41,023 bases of DNA from Shackletoniella antarctica (GTDB taxonomy: Bacteria > Cyanobacteriota > Cyanobacteriia > Phormidesmidales > Phormidesmidaceae), in assembly GCA_003241845.1 (NCBI GenBank), contig QBMN01000015.1:1-41023 (forward strand), read 5' to 3'. This document shows, piece by piece, positions 32,175 to 40,782 of this stretch (within the stretch, counting starts at the first letter, position 1; each line of letters opens with the position of its first letter). The notes under the pieces are model-generated. The model did not search any database, was not told where the DNA came from, and worked only from the letters and a program-made list of their open reading frames with translations. A program made the translations under genes and the position numbers.

Positions 32175-32561
32175 ATGGATATCCTGGAGCAAATTCGCCT
32201 GGACTACCAGCGGTTTCCCCACGACCAAAGCTACCATCTGTACGCTGAGGATGTGTATTTCAAAGACCCGCTCAACCAGTTTCGCGGCGTTGATCGCTAT
32301 CGGCGCATGGTTGGCTTCATCAGCCGCTGGTTTAAGGACATCGATTTACAACTGCACGAGATCAAGTACGCTCAACCCAATCAGATCGAGACTCGCTGGA
32401 CGCTGAGTTGGGTGGCACCTGTACCCTGGCAGCCCCCCATGAGCATTCCTGGCCACAGCGATCTAGAGCTCAGTGAAGATGGCCTAGTGATCTCCCACAT
32501 CGACTATTGGGATTGCTCTCGCCTATCGGTATTAGGGCAGTTGTTTGCAAAAAATGGCTAA
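32175..32561 (+). CDS. DUF2358 protein (NTF2-like fold)
   Basis: This 128-residue protein matches DUF2358, a cyanobacterial and plastid family: DYQRFPHDQSYHLYAEDVYFKDPLNQFRG near the start, then FISRWFKDIDLQLHEIKYAQ, IETRWTLSWVAPVPWQPPMSI and GHSDLELSEDGLVISHIDYW. The pattern suggests a small NTF2/SnoaL-like cone fold; the ligand and role are unknown. It begins 106 bp after the transporter ATPase gene, and its last four bases overlap the end of the opposing Uma2-like gene. Confidence 0.85.
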   Translation: MDILEQIRLDYQRFPHDQSYHLYAEDVYFKDPLNQFRGVDRYRRMVGFISRWFKDIDLQLHEIKYAQPNQIETRWTLSWVAPVPWQPPMSIPGHSDLELSEDGLVISHIDYWDCSRLSVLGQLFAKNG

Positions 32562-33184
32562 AGTTGGTCGGGGTCAACGCCGAGCTCTCGCAGCCGCTGA
32601 GCGAGACGATTAGCCCGTTCTTGGGCTGTCTCAGTATCAGTGGGTAGCCAACACCCCTCAGCATTACACCATCGCAGCCAGTGACCCCAGATACCTTCAA
32701 ACTCCCCTTCCCAAATGCCCAGACCGATATTTAAATCTTCTAACCAAATGGCTTTAGGAAGAGAGTCTATGGCTTGCTCTTTATACTGACGACCGATTAG
32801 CTTGAAATAGCGCAGTCGTTGGGTGTATCGACTGTAGACTACGTAGCTGCGGCGCAAATCGTGGCCATCGTAAAGCCGAGGCACGCCCACGGCCAGAAAC
32901 CAGTCGGGCCGCTTGTGCCAGAGGGGATGGTGAACGTCGTAATAGACGTTTAGATCAGAGCCAGTGAAATACTGGTCGCGGCTGTAGTCACTGAGGGCTA
33001 GGGTACGGCTCAAGAGCTGGGGCTGAAGGTCGTGAAATACGTCTCGGGACGGGCTCGCGCCAACGTCGGGCAAGCCGGGCTCCTCCGGGAACTCGCTGGG
33101 GAGGTCGTACATGGTGGGCAGCGTTTCGCGCGGCGACTTCGGCGGATCGCTTTGCCCTATGGAGTATCCGGTGGGATAGGTCAT
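32558..33184 (-). CDS. Uma2 (DUF820) family protein with internal deletion
   Basis: Uma2 proteins are abundant cyanobacterial proteins with a restriction-endonuclease-like fold, function unclear. Both ends of this 208-residue protein match well: LPTMYDLPSEFPEEPGLPD, YFTGSDLNVYYDVHHPLWHK and PDWFLAVGVPRLYDGHDLR, then YSRYTQRLRYFKLIGRQYKE. In the usual protein, 40-50 residues with the VVELLSPGTE-type catalytic segment and IPYYVV lie between LRRSYVV and VYSRYTQRL. Here these join directly at about 112-118, an in-frame loss between similar SYVV and YYVV codons. The nuclease core is therefore incomplete and activity unlikely. ATG 33184 is chosen over 33199. Confidence 0.85.
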   Translation of the reverse strand: MTYPTGYSIGQSDPPKSPRETLPTMYDLPSEFPEEPGLPDVGASPSRDVFHDLQPQLLSRTLALSDYSRDQYFTGSDLNVYYDVHHPLWHKRPDWFLAVGVPRLYDGHDLRRSYVVYSRYTQRLRYFKLIGRQYKEQAIDSLPKAIWLEDLNIGLGIWEGEFEGIWGHWLRWCNAEGCWLPTDTETAQERANRLAQRLRELGVDPDQL

Positions 33185-33316
33185 AGCTTGCCAGAGCAAC
33201 AGAGTTGATTTCTATTATAGAGAGGGTTAGAAGTGGGCCAATCTCTATGGATTAGCTAGAGAAACAAGGGTTACAATAACCTTCACAATCGAGAGCGACC
33301 GGGAGAGAATACGGCG

Positions 33317-33730
33317 ATGCGGATGCTGCAAAAGGCTCTGGCTGGGGGGTGTTTACTGTTTGGGCTGTGGATCACGCTGCTAGCGACAACCGAACTGGTC
33401 AGCTCCGATGAGGATTTTGAGGATCGGGCTGAGGCGGGTGTGGCCCTGGTGTTGTTTGGCCTAGCCCCCACGGCCCTAGGCACATGGCTGGCGTGGAATC
33501 TGCGCCACAATAGCCAGCGATCATCCCAGACGCTGGCGCTCCAGCAAGAACAACTTTTCTTACAGTTGCTTCAGGGTCAGGCGGGCGACCTTACGATCGT
33601 GCAGTTTGCGACTGCGGCACAGGTACCGGTGGAGCAGGCTAAGGCGTTTCTCGATCAAAAAGCTCAGGTGCTCAACGCCTCCTTTGATGTCAAAGATACT
33701 GGGGCGATTGTCTATCGTTTTCCGCTGTAG
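33317..33730 (+). CDS. Two-helix membrane protein with small C-terminal domain, unknown function
   Basis: The 137-residue protein has two membrane helices (about 7-24 GGCLLFGLWITLLA and 42-62 ALVLFGLAPTALGTWLAW) enclosing an acidic loop SSDEDFEDRAE. After a Gln/Ser-rich helix, residues 85-137 read LLQGQAGDLTIVQFATAAQV then VEQAKAFLDQKAQVLNASFD, ending AIVYRFPL; this resembles a small winged-helix-like domain with a final strand. I know similar proteins in other cyanobacteria but not their role. It is convergent with serS, 4 bp apart. Confidence 0.7.
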   Translation: MRMLQKALAGGCLLFGLWITLLATTELVSSDEDFEDRAEAGVALVLFGLAPTALGTWLAWNLRHNSQRSSQTLALQQEQLFLQLLQGQAGDLTIVQFATAAQVPVEQAKAFLDQKAQVLNASFDVKDTGAIVYRFPL

Positions 33731-33734
33731 AGGT

Positions 33735-35021
<1,287 letters not shown>

Positions 35022-35078
35022 CTAAATCCTAATCATCCAAAACCGGGCAACCCCGCTGCCAATACAACAGAATATCAG

Positions 35079-35143
35079 CAAACACAGCGAATCCCCTTGG
35101 CTTGGCGACACTGTACTCGGGCTGAGGGGATTCGCTGTGTTTG
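35079..35143. repeat. 19-bp perfect inverted repeat between nfu and serS
   Basis: CAAACACAGCGAATCCCCT (35079-35097) is matched exactly by its reverse complement at 35125-35143, with a 27-base loop. There is no T-tract directly after it on either side, so it is not a classical terminator. It may be a transcript stabiliser or dispersed repeat. Confidence 0.85.
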
Positions 35144-35166
35144 CAAGTTCAAACGGTCTAAGATTT

Positions 35167-35191
35167 GATCCCCCCTTATGAAGGGGGGATC
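35167..35191. repeat. GATCCCCCCTT-ATG-AAGGGGGGATC palindrome
   Basis: An 11-bp perfect stem with a three-base loop. GATCCCCC/GGGGGATC palindromes of this type are spread through many cyanobacterial intergenic regions; a partial copy GGGGGGATC follows at about 35218. It lies downstream of the nfu gene and may end its transcript. Confidence 0.75.
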
Positions 35192-35285
35192 TGATGGGCC
35201 TTCTACAGCAAGAGCCAGGGGGGATCGGATTCCCGCAGAAACGTATTTACCTCATTTGAGGCGTCTCAGTCAGGACAGATTGGCC

Positions 35286-35525
35286 CTAAAACACCTGCTC
35301 GATCTCAGCGATTTCAGGAATAAACTCGCGCAGGCGGCGCTCGATGCCCATGCGCAGAGTCATGGCCGAGCTGGGGCAAGAGCCGCAGGCCCCCTGCAGG
35401 CGCAGCTTAACGATAGGGCCGTCGATTTCGACTAGCTCCACATTACCGCCGTCGGCCAGCAGGTAGGGGCGCAGCTCGTCTAAAACCTGCTCCACATTGG
35501 GAGGAGTAAGGGCAAGGGTTTCCAT
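35286..35525 (-). CDS. nfu: NifU-like (Nfu) iron-sulfur scaffold protein
   Basis: Carries and delivers iron-sulfur clusters; in cyanobacteria the small NfuA/CnfU protein is the main scaffold, important for photosystem I and ferredoxin. The 79-residue protein is a single Nfu domain with [19 protein letters not shown] and the cluster-binding CxxC in [20 protein letters not shown]. Length and motif match CnfU exactly. ATG 35525 is the start. It is transcribed away from ocp. Confidence 0.96.
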   Translation of the reverse strand: METLALTPPNVEQVLDELRPYLLADGGNVELVEIDGPIVKLRLQGACGSCPSSAMTLRMGIERRLREFIPEIAEIEQVF

Positions 35526-35875
35526 GGGTGTATATCTGCCAAACGCAATGGTGAACTATTACCATTCTAGGGATTTTGCCCGCAAATCAAAGCACTTGAT
35601 CAAATCCTTTCCATAAACGGAGGGCTAGGAAGATGAGGAGGGGCCACCGAGCCAGGGCCAAGCCCGTCGGAGATGAGCTTAGATATATCCCTCCCCCCCG
35701 GATATACCTAAAACCCTCTGCATTCAAGGCGATCGCGCTTCTCATTTCTTCATGGGAGCCTGCTGCCGTATTGTCATAGACTAAATTTGGGATAGTCAGG
35801 TTTTAAACACAAAACGACTTAATTGCATTGTTTGTTAATTGACAACGCTCCCATCAGCCCCTGAGGAAATTACCT
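35526..35875. other. Divergent promoter region between nfu and ocp
   Basis: This 350-bp stretch contains an imperfect hairpin (TAGATATATCC at 35680-35690 and GGATATACCTA at 35700-35710 around a C-rich loop). Nearer ocp it is AT-rich (35790-35850), likely promoter and leader. No HLR1-type box was recognised here. Confidence 0.55.
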
Positions 35876-36835
35876 ATGCCGTTCACTCTCGATTCCGCCC
35901 GCAGTATTTTTCCCAGCACTCTCACCGCCGACGCAGTGCCTGCAACCATTGCCCGCTTTGGGCAGCTCACGGCAGAAGACCAGCTGGCGCTAATTTGGTT
36001 TGCCTACCTTGACATGGGTAAGGGCATTACCATTGCAGCTCCTGGTGCGGCCAGCATGCAGTTTGCCGAAGCCACCATGAATGATATTCGGGCCATGTCG
36101 TTTCAAGAGCAGTCTCAGGCCATGTGCGACTTGGCTAACCGGGCCGACACCCCCGTTGGCCGCACCTACTCTACCTGGTCGCCCAACATCAAGCTGGGGT
36201 TTTGGTACAAGCTCGGCCAGTGGATGGAAGAAGGCTACGTAGCCCCGATTCCCGAAGGCTATCAGCTGTCGGCCAATGCCTCGGCGGTGCTGCAATCGAT
36301 TCGCAATTTAGAGTCGGGCCAGCAGATTACGGTGCTGCGCAATTCTGTAGTTGACATGGGCTTTGACCCCAATCAGATGGGGAATTACACCCGTGTGGCT
36401 GAGCCGGTGGTGGCCCCCCAAGCCACCGACAAACGCCGCCAGGTAACCATTGAGGGGGTAGACAACCCCACCGTGCTGGCCTACATGAATAACCTCAACG
36501 CCAACGATTTCGATGCGTTGATTGAGCTATTTGCCCCCGACGGTGCATTACAGCCGCCATTCCAGCGGCCGATTGTGGGCAAAACTAACGTGCTGCGGTT
36601 CTTTCAAGAAGATTGTCAGAATCTCAACCTGATTCCTGAGCGGGGGGTTGTCGAACCTGCCGACGATGGCTTTACCCAGGTCAAGGTAACCGGCAAGGTG
36701 CAGACACCCTGGTTTGGGGCCGGGGTCGGCATGAATATCGCCTGGCGCTTTTTGATCAATCCCGATGGTAAGGTCTTTTTCGTCGCTATTGACCTGCTCG
36801 CCTCACCCAAAGAACTGCTCAACCTAGTCCGCTAG
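35876..36835 (+). CDS. ocp: Orange carotenoid protein
   Basis: A blue-light sensor that binds a ketocarotenoid and, once photoactivated, quenches phycobilisome energy. The 319-residue protein has the helical N-terminal domain (about 15-165), a linker, and the NTF2-like C-terminal domain (about 192-317). Carotenoid and interface residues known from the Synechocystis protein are present: W41, Y44, W110 and R155 in ITVLRNSVVDMGF, Y203 (Y201 there), W279 (W277) and W290 (W288). The partner of R155, E244 there, aligns by eye to D246, a conservative change. It looks like the OCP1 group, which needs FRP for recovery; frp lies next. Confidence 0.97.
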   Translation: MPFTLDSARSIFPSTLTADAVPATIARFGQLTAEDQLALIWFAYLDMGKGITIAAPGAASMQFAEATMNDIRAMSFQEQSQAMCDLANRADTPVGRTYSTWSPNIKLGFWYKLGQWMEEGYVAPIPEGYQLSANASAVLQSIRNLESGQQITVLRNSVVDMGFDPNQMGNYTRVAEPVVAPQATDKRRQVTIEGVDNPTVLAYMNNLNANDFDALIELFAPDGALQPPFQRPIVGKTNVLRFFQEDCQNLNLIPERGVVEPADDGFTQVKVTGKVQTPWFGAGVGMNIAWRFLINPDGKVFFVAIDLLASPKELLNLVR

Positions 36836-36881
36836 AGCATCGCAGCAGGCGAGACAGCGGCGTGCTGGTCAGCTCAGGCTC

Positions 36882-36921
36882 AAACAACAAACCACCCTTA
36901 TCTAGGGGTGGTTTGTTGTTT
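36882..36921 (+). terminator. Intrinsic terminator after ocp
   Basis: A 16-bp perfect stem, AAACAACAAACCACCC (36882-36897) with GGGTGGTTTGTTGTTT (36906-36921), closes an eight-base loop, and the right arm is T-rich. It should end most ocp transcripts, so frp is probably expressed mainly from its own promoter. Confidence 0.85.
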
Positions 36922-37131
36922 ATGAGAGTTTGCAAAATTCTGTAATATATCCTTAATATAGATATATATACATGGTTGCTAGACGGGTAAGGCTAGGGGC
37001 TGATGACCACTGATGGTTACCTTACGGCCTTAACCTGACTCATCATCATTCTGATATCTCTGCGGACATCAGAGCGATGTCTCGAGTAGTTATCTGTAGT
37101 AGCTTTCAATCCTCTTTCTTTCAATCTTCTA
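36922..37131 (+). promoter_or_regulatory. Probable frp promoter region
   Basis: After the ocp terminator lies a very AT-rich run (36940-36975, with TAATATATCC and TTAATATAGATATATATA), unlike its surroundings, followed by about 150 bp of leader. This supports independent frp transcription. No specific transcription-factor site was recognised. Confidence 0.5.
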
Positions 37132-37464
37132 ATGATGCACACTAGCGAACTCCAGTGGACAGCTCAGGAGCAGTCCATTGCTAAGGCCGCCTTTGACAGG
37201 GCTTATCAGCGAGAAATTCAGGCGCTAGTGCAGCTGGTGAGAGACCAGGCCGGGTCTATTGCAGGCACTGACGATGTTTGGCGTCTACACGACTTTCTCA
37301 GCGCTCGCCGCCATGAACTCGACGGCAAATACGACGAGCGAGAATCGGCGCTGCTTTTCGTGTTCGCTGACCTCCTTAAGGCTGGCTGGCTTAGCTTAGA
37401 CGATCTAAATGGGCTAGATGCCCTGAAGCTATCTAAAATAACCGCCCTAACCCGCCTGATGTAA
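37132..37464 (+). CDS. frp: Fluorescence recovery protein FRP
   Basis: FRP binds activated OCP, detaches it from the phycobilisome and speeds its return to the orange form. The 110-residue helical protein matches the family closely: AFDRAYQREIQALVQLV, then DDVWRLHDFLSARRHELDGK followed by YDERESALLFVFADLL, and a final KLSKITALTRLM. Residues known to matter in Synechocystis FRP fall at the same numbers: W50, H53, D54 and R60. The start is ATG 37132, with a second Met next to it. It follows ocp by 296 bp on the same strand, the arrangement seen with OCP1-type genes. Confidence 0.95.
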   Translation: MMHTSELQWTAQEQSIAKAAFDRAYQREIQALVQLVRDQAGSIAGTDDVWRLHDFLSARRHELDGKYDERESALLFVFADLLKAGWLSLDDLNGLDALKLSKITALTRLM

Positions 37465-37503
37465 GGCGGCAAGCCTGCTGCTTGGCATCAGAGGTTGAAG
37501 GCA

Positions 37504-37550
37504 AAGAAGAGGGGAAGTGAACATTTGTTCGCTTCCCCTCTTCTTGTTTT
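37504..37550. terminator. Bidirectional terminator between frp and hli
   Basis: Arms 37504-37522 (AAGAAGAGGGGAAGTGAAC) and 37527-37545 pair over 19 positions with one wobble and a four-base loop, followed by TTTT-rich sequence on the plus side; the minus side also reads into T after the stem. It serves the converging frp and hli genes. Confidence 0.85.
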
Positions 37551-37593
37551 ATTCGTCAAACTTATCTAACCGTTGAATAAACCGGCAGATCAA

Positions 37594-37740
37594 TTACATC
37601 AGGCCAATCTGAGACAGAATGCCCTGACCGGTTAAGTACTCGGTAGCAATGCCAATCACGAAGCCTAGCATGGCCAAACGACCGTTCCAGGTTTCTGCAA
37701 AGTTGACAAAACCAAACTTGTTTTCGGTAGATTCAGTCAT
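37594..37740 (-). CDS. hli: High-light-inducible protein (one-helix Lhc-like)
   Basis: Hlips are single-helix relatives of plant light-harvesting proteins that bind chlorophyll and carotenoid and protect photosystems and chlorophyll biosynthesis in strong light. This 48-residue gene begins MTESTENKFGFVNFAETWNG and continues RLAMLGFVIGIATEYLTGQG. The chlorophyll-binding motif is ExxNxRLAM/LGF in ETWNGRLAMLGF, and the helix is about 18-38. It ends ILSQIGLM. ATG 37740 has AGGAGT at good distance upstream. An HLR1-like box lies 46-61 bp upstream. Confidence 0.95.
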   Translation of the reverse strand: MTESTENKFGFVNFAETWNGRLAMLGFVIGIATEYLTGQGILSQIGLM

Positions 37741-37785
37741 GATGGATAACTCCTAAAGGATGAGAGGGGTAGAAAATCAATATCC

Positions 37786-37801
37786 TGTTACTTAACGTAA
37801 C
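37786..37801 (-). promoter_or_regulatory. HLR1-like box upstream of the first hli
   Basis: On the minus strand these bases read GTTACGTTAAGTAACA. The HLR1 element bound by the response regulator RpaB is (G/T)TTACA-(T/A)(T/A)-NN-(G/T)TTACA; this site departs at two positions and is also a near-palindrome. The position just ahead of the likely core promoter fits. Function is inference. Confidence 0.55.
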
Positions 37802-37892
37802 ATAAATTTTTGTGGGCGTGTGCAGAGGGGTCACATTTTTATCAATGGGTGCGATTTGATCGCCCTATGGCCCATCGGACAGCGCCTCTGCT

Positions 37893-38105
37893 CTAGAGGT
37901 TGGTCAGCCAGGTGACGATGCCGTTGCCGGTCACAGCCTCAAACAACACAGCGGACACAAAGCCAATCATGGCTAGGCGACCGTTTAATTTTTCGGCGTA
38001 CTCGTTGAAGCCAAACTGCTGGCTGTCGTCAACATAGACCTTAGGCTCAACGGCGTAGTTGTTTAGGCGACCGCCGTCTTCAGTGGTATATCCGCTAGTG
38101 GTCAT
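37893..38105 (-). CDS. hli: High-light-inducible protein with N-terminal extension
   Basis: This 70-residue Hlip has a polar N-terminal extension (MTTSGYTTEDGGRLNNYAVE then PKVYVDDSQQ) before the conserved FGFNEYAEKLNGRLAMIGFV segment and the helix VSAVLFEAVTGNGIVTWL. The chlorophyll-binding residues E and N-R in EKLNGRLAMIGF are present. ATG 38105 is chosen; the frame is open for 25 more codons, but those cross the HLR1-like box, so they are promoter, not protein. It lies 152 bp upstream of the other hli on the same strand; each appears to have its own promoter. Confidence 0.95.
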   Translation of the reverse strand: MTTSGYTTEDGGRLNNYAVEPKVYVDDSQQFGFNEYAEKLNGRLAMIGFVSAVLFEAVTGNGIVTWLTNL

Positions 38106-38140
38106 GAGTGAGGGCCTCCGATTTATTTGCCTGGCGCCAC

Positions 38141-38156
38141 TGTAGCGCAATGTAAA
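38141..38156 (-). promoter_or_regulatory. HLR1-like box upstream of the second hli
   Basis: The minus strand reads TTTACATTGCGCTACA, which fits the RpaB-binding HLR1 pattern (G/T)TTACA-(T/A)(T/A)-NN-(G/T)TTACA with a single mismatch in the second half. It lies 36-51 bp before the ATG, where an RpaB site would control high-light induction. Confidence 0.68.
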
Positions 38157-38327
38157 TAAATATTGCAAATTTTGTTGCAACTTGCCGTTGCGATCGCCGT
38201 TGTAGAGTGTTTGATGTGTTGGCGGTATCGGTTCTCGGCGAGATATTAGGGGGAGATATGGGGGGCAGCTCCCAGTAGTGCCTGGCCACGACAGTTATCT
38301 CTCGGCAGCAATCTAGGGAAAGCAGCA

Positions 38328-39092
38328 ATGACCTTGATCGATCTACAGGGCAGCACGGTTTTGGTAACGGGGGCTTCGCGGGGCATTGGCGAGGCGATCG
38401 CCCGCACTCTGCACGGGGCTGGGGCATCGGTCTTGCTCCACTACAGCCAGGGAGCAGCTGAAGCGAGGCAGATTGCCGCTGACCTAGGGCCAGAGCGATC
38501 GCAGCTGATCCAGGCAGATCTGGCTGCGCCGGGGGCCGCGATAGATCTGTGGCAGCGGGCGTTGGTCTGGCGGGGCAGCATTGCAGCGGTGATCAATAAC
38601 GCGGCGACGATGCCTAGCGCCCCGATCAGCTCCGATTGGCATAGCTGGTCTAGGGCGTGGCAAGACACGCTCCAGGTGAACCTGGTGGCGGTGGCCGATC
38701 TCTGCCGGGAAGCGATTACTCATTTTCAAACCCAGGGCGGTGGCACGATTGTTAACCTGGCCAGCCGGGCGGCGTTTCGGGGCGATGGGCCAGAATACAT
38801 GGCCTACGCGGCCTCTAAGGGTGGGGTAATTGGCCTGACCCGCACCATCGCCAAGGGCTTTGCCCAAGATGGGGTAAGGGCCTATGCGATCGCCCCTGGG
38901 TTTGTGCGTACCGACCGCATCGAGCAGTTGATGGCAGAGCGGGGGGCAGAATACGTCACCCGTGACATTCCCATGGGTGCTCCGGCGGAGCCGCAGGATA
39001 TTGCTAATTTGGTGGCGTTTTTGGTGGCGGGGCTAGCGCCCCACGCGACGGGGGCAACGTTTGATGTAAATGGGGCGTCGTATTTTCATTGA
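38328..39092 (+). CDS. SDR family NAD(P)-dependent oxidoreductase
   Basis: The 254-residue protein is a classical short-chain dehydrogenase: cofactor loop VTGASRGIGEAIA (about 13-25), NNAA motif (INNAATMP), catalytic Ser in NLASRAAF and YxxxK in YAASKGG, then APGFVRTDRIEQL and the C-terminal TFDVNGASYFH. It resembles FabG-like 3-oxoacyl reductases, but the substrate cannot be told. The catalytic Ser-to-Tyr spacing includes RGDGPEYMA, a loop shared with several sugar or acyl reductases. It is divergent from the hli genes; a shared light response is possible but unproven. Confidence 0.9.
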   Translation: MTLIDLQGSTVLVTGASRGIGEAIARTLHGAGASVLLHYSQGAAEARQIAADLGPERSQLIQADLAAPGAAIDLWQRALVWRGSIAAVINNAATMPSAPISSDWHSWSRAWQDTLQVNLVAVADLCREAITHFQTQGGGTIVNLASRAAFRGDGPEYMAYAASKGGVIGLTRTIAKGFAQDGVRAYAIAPGFVRTDRIEQLMAERGAEYVTRDIPMGAPAEPQDIANLVAFLVAGLAPHATGATFDVNGASYFH

Positions 39093-39111
39093 GTCTACCC
39101 CTGATGCCACC

Positions 39112-39130
39112 GGGCGCATGCGATGCGCCC
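39112..39130. repeat. Short palindrome GGGCGCAT-GCG-ATGCGCCC
   Basis: An 8-bp perfect stem with a three-base loop, followed by CTAC, stands between the converging SDR and amidohydrolase genes. It has the same layout as 11499-11517, including the flanking CCCCTAC/GTAGGGG edge. Confidence 0.7.
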
Positions 39131-40411
39131 CTACAGTTTGGCGTTTTGGGCATCGGGGTTATGTGATTCGAATTTGGTATGACTCCACTTCACCACCTCC
39201 GGCCTCGTCTCGACCAGCAGTTTGCCCCGCGAGAAAACATGGGTCACGGTCGCCCGACGGCGGATCGCCTCGTAGGGGCTGTCGGCGTCGAGGACGATCA
39301 GGTTGGCGGGTTTGCCGACTTCGAGGCCGTAGGTGTCTTCTAGGGCGAGAGTTTTAGCGCCATTGGTGGTGATCATGTCGTAGCAGGCGGCGATTTCGGC
39401 TTGGCCGGTCATTTGGCAGACATGCACGGCCATGGAGGCGACATCGAGCATGTTGCCGTTGCCCAGGTTGTACCAGGGGTCTTGGATGCAGTCGTGGCCC
39501 AGGCTGACGTTGAGGCCCTGCTGCCAAAGTTCTTTGACGCGGGTGACGCCGCGCCGCTTGGGGTAGGTGTCGGTGCGGCCCTGGAGGGTGATATTGATCA
39601 GCGGGTTGGCGATGAAGTTGATGCCTGAGCGAGACAGCAGGCCCATGAGCTTAAAAGCGTAGGCGTTGTTGTAGCTGGCGAAGGCGGTGGTGTGGCTGGC
39701 GGTGACCCGAGGCCCAAGACCCGATCGCACTGCACAGGCGGCCACTACCTCTAGAAAGCGCGACTGGTCATCGTCGATTTCGTCGCAGTGGATGTCGATC
39801 AGGCGATCGTAGCGCTGGGCCAGCTCAAAAATTTGGTGGACGGACTGCACACCATCTTCGCGGGTCATTTCGTAGTGGGGAATGCCGCCCACGGCGTCGA
39901 CCCCCAGCTCTAGGGCTGCTTCCATCAGTTCAAGATTGCCGGGGCTGCCGTAGAGACCATCTTGGGGGAAAGCCACCACCTGCACGGTGATCCAGTCTTT
40001 GACGGCGTCGCGGACTTCGAGCAGGGCTTTGAGAGCGGTCAGACTAGTTTCGCTGACGTCGGCGTGGCTGCGCACAAACAGCACCCCCTGCTGGGCCTGG
40101 AGCTTGAGGGTGGCGATCGCTCTTTCTTTTACGTCCTCTAGCGTGAGGGACTGCTTGCGATCGCGCCAGATTTCAATGCCTTCAAACAGAGTGCCGCTTT
40201 GGTTCCAGCGGGGCTGCCCGGCGGTCAGGGCCGAGTCGAGGTGAATGTGCGACTCAACAAAGGGCGGGCTGACGAGCTTGCCCGCCAGGGGAATTTCTTG
40301 AATGGCCTCGGCGTTGAGATTGGGCTCCATTGCCCGAATCATGCCGCCATCAAAGCCAATATCCACCGCCTCGCCGCTGGGCAGTCGACCATCGCGCAAA
40401 ATCAGTTCCAT
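39131..40411 (-). CDS. codA: Cytosine deaminase-like amidohydrolase (CodA family)
   Basis: Likely deaminates cytosine or a related ring compound for pyrimidine salvage. The 426-residue protein aligns with E. coli CodA along its length. Metal ligands are H55 and H57 (ESHIHLDSALTAGQPRWNQS), H208 and D307 (GHDCIQDPWY), catalytic E211 is in HCDEIDD, and the substrate-binding Gln is Q150 in VAFPQDG. The one notable change is next to D307: E. coli has a second Asp (D314) contacting the substrate area, here Cys308. Many CodA homologues have this Cys, and their substrate may be different. ATG 40411 is the start. Confidence 0.92.
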   Translation of the reverse strand: MELILRDGRLPSGEAVDIGFDGGMIRAMEPNLNAEAIQEIPLAGKLVSPPFVESHIHLDSALTAGQPRWNQSGTLFEGIEIWRDRKQSLTLEDVKERAIATLKLQAQQGVLFVRSHADVSETSLTALKALLEVRDAVKDWITVQVVAFPQDGLYGSPGNLELMEAALELGVDAVGGIPHYEMTREDGVQSVHQIFELAQRYDRLIDIHCDEIDDDQSRFLEVVAACAVRSGLGPRVTASHTTAFASYNNAYAFKLMGLLSRSGINFIANPLINITLQGRTDTYPKRRGVTRVKELWQQGLNVSLGHDCIQDPWYNLGNGNMLDVASMAVHVCQMTGQAEIAACYDMITTNGAKTLALEDTYGLEVGKPANLIVLDADSPYEAIRRRATVTHVFSRGKLLVETRPEVVKWSHTKFESHNPDAQNAKL

Positions 40412-40502
40412 GCCCGTCCGCTACAGTTCAGCTATCGTTCTGGCCTTGACTATACCAAGTCTGCCAAGGCTAAAAGCCCCTGTGATGAAGCCGCTGACCA
40501 AA

Positions 40503-40537
40503 ATCCCCGGCTTTACCGCAGGGGCAAAACCGGGGAT
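40503..40537. terminator. Hairpin between the zinc-ribbon gene and codA
   Basis: ATCCCCGG (40503-40510) pairs with CCGGGGAT (40530-40537) across a 19-base loop; on the minus strand the stem is followed by TTTGG. It is a plausible weak terminator for the zinc-ribbon gene, which ends at 40594. Confidence 0.5.
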
Positions 40538-40593
40538 CACTCGGACTAGTGCAGAAATACTGATGATATCGCCCCGCGCTACCGCCAAGAGGT

Positions 40594-40782
40594 TTAGCAG
40601 ACTGAGGCGGCGAATAGGCCTGGGGCATAGGCCTCAATCACCTTGCCAGTGCGGGCACAGGTGATCATCAGATAGTCACAGGCGGCGCACTGGGTGCGCA
40701 CTAGCTGGTCAGGTTCAATGTGGTGCCTTTCGGCAAAATGTCCACAGTTGGGGCAATGTACCTGTTGAGTGTGGCCAATCAT
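40594..40782 (-). CDS. Small zinc-ribbon protein, conserved in cyanobacteria
   Basis: This 62-residue protein has two CxxC pairs: VHCPNCGHFAERHHI and TQCAACDYLMITC, forming a zinc ribbon, followed by ARTGKVIEAYAPGLFA. The same short protein occurs in many cyanobacteria and is sometimes labelled as PriA helicase in databases because of zinc-ribbon similarity. It has no helicase domain, so that label should not be used. Function unknown. The ATG at 40782 starts the conserved part. Confidence 0.85.
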   Translation of the reverse strand: MIGHTQQVHCPNCGHFAERHHIEPDQLVRTQCAACDYLMITCARTGKVIEAYAPGLFAASVC

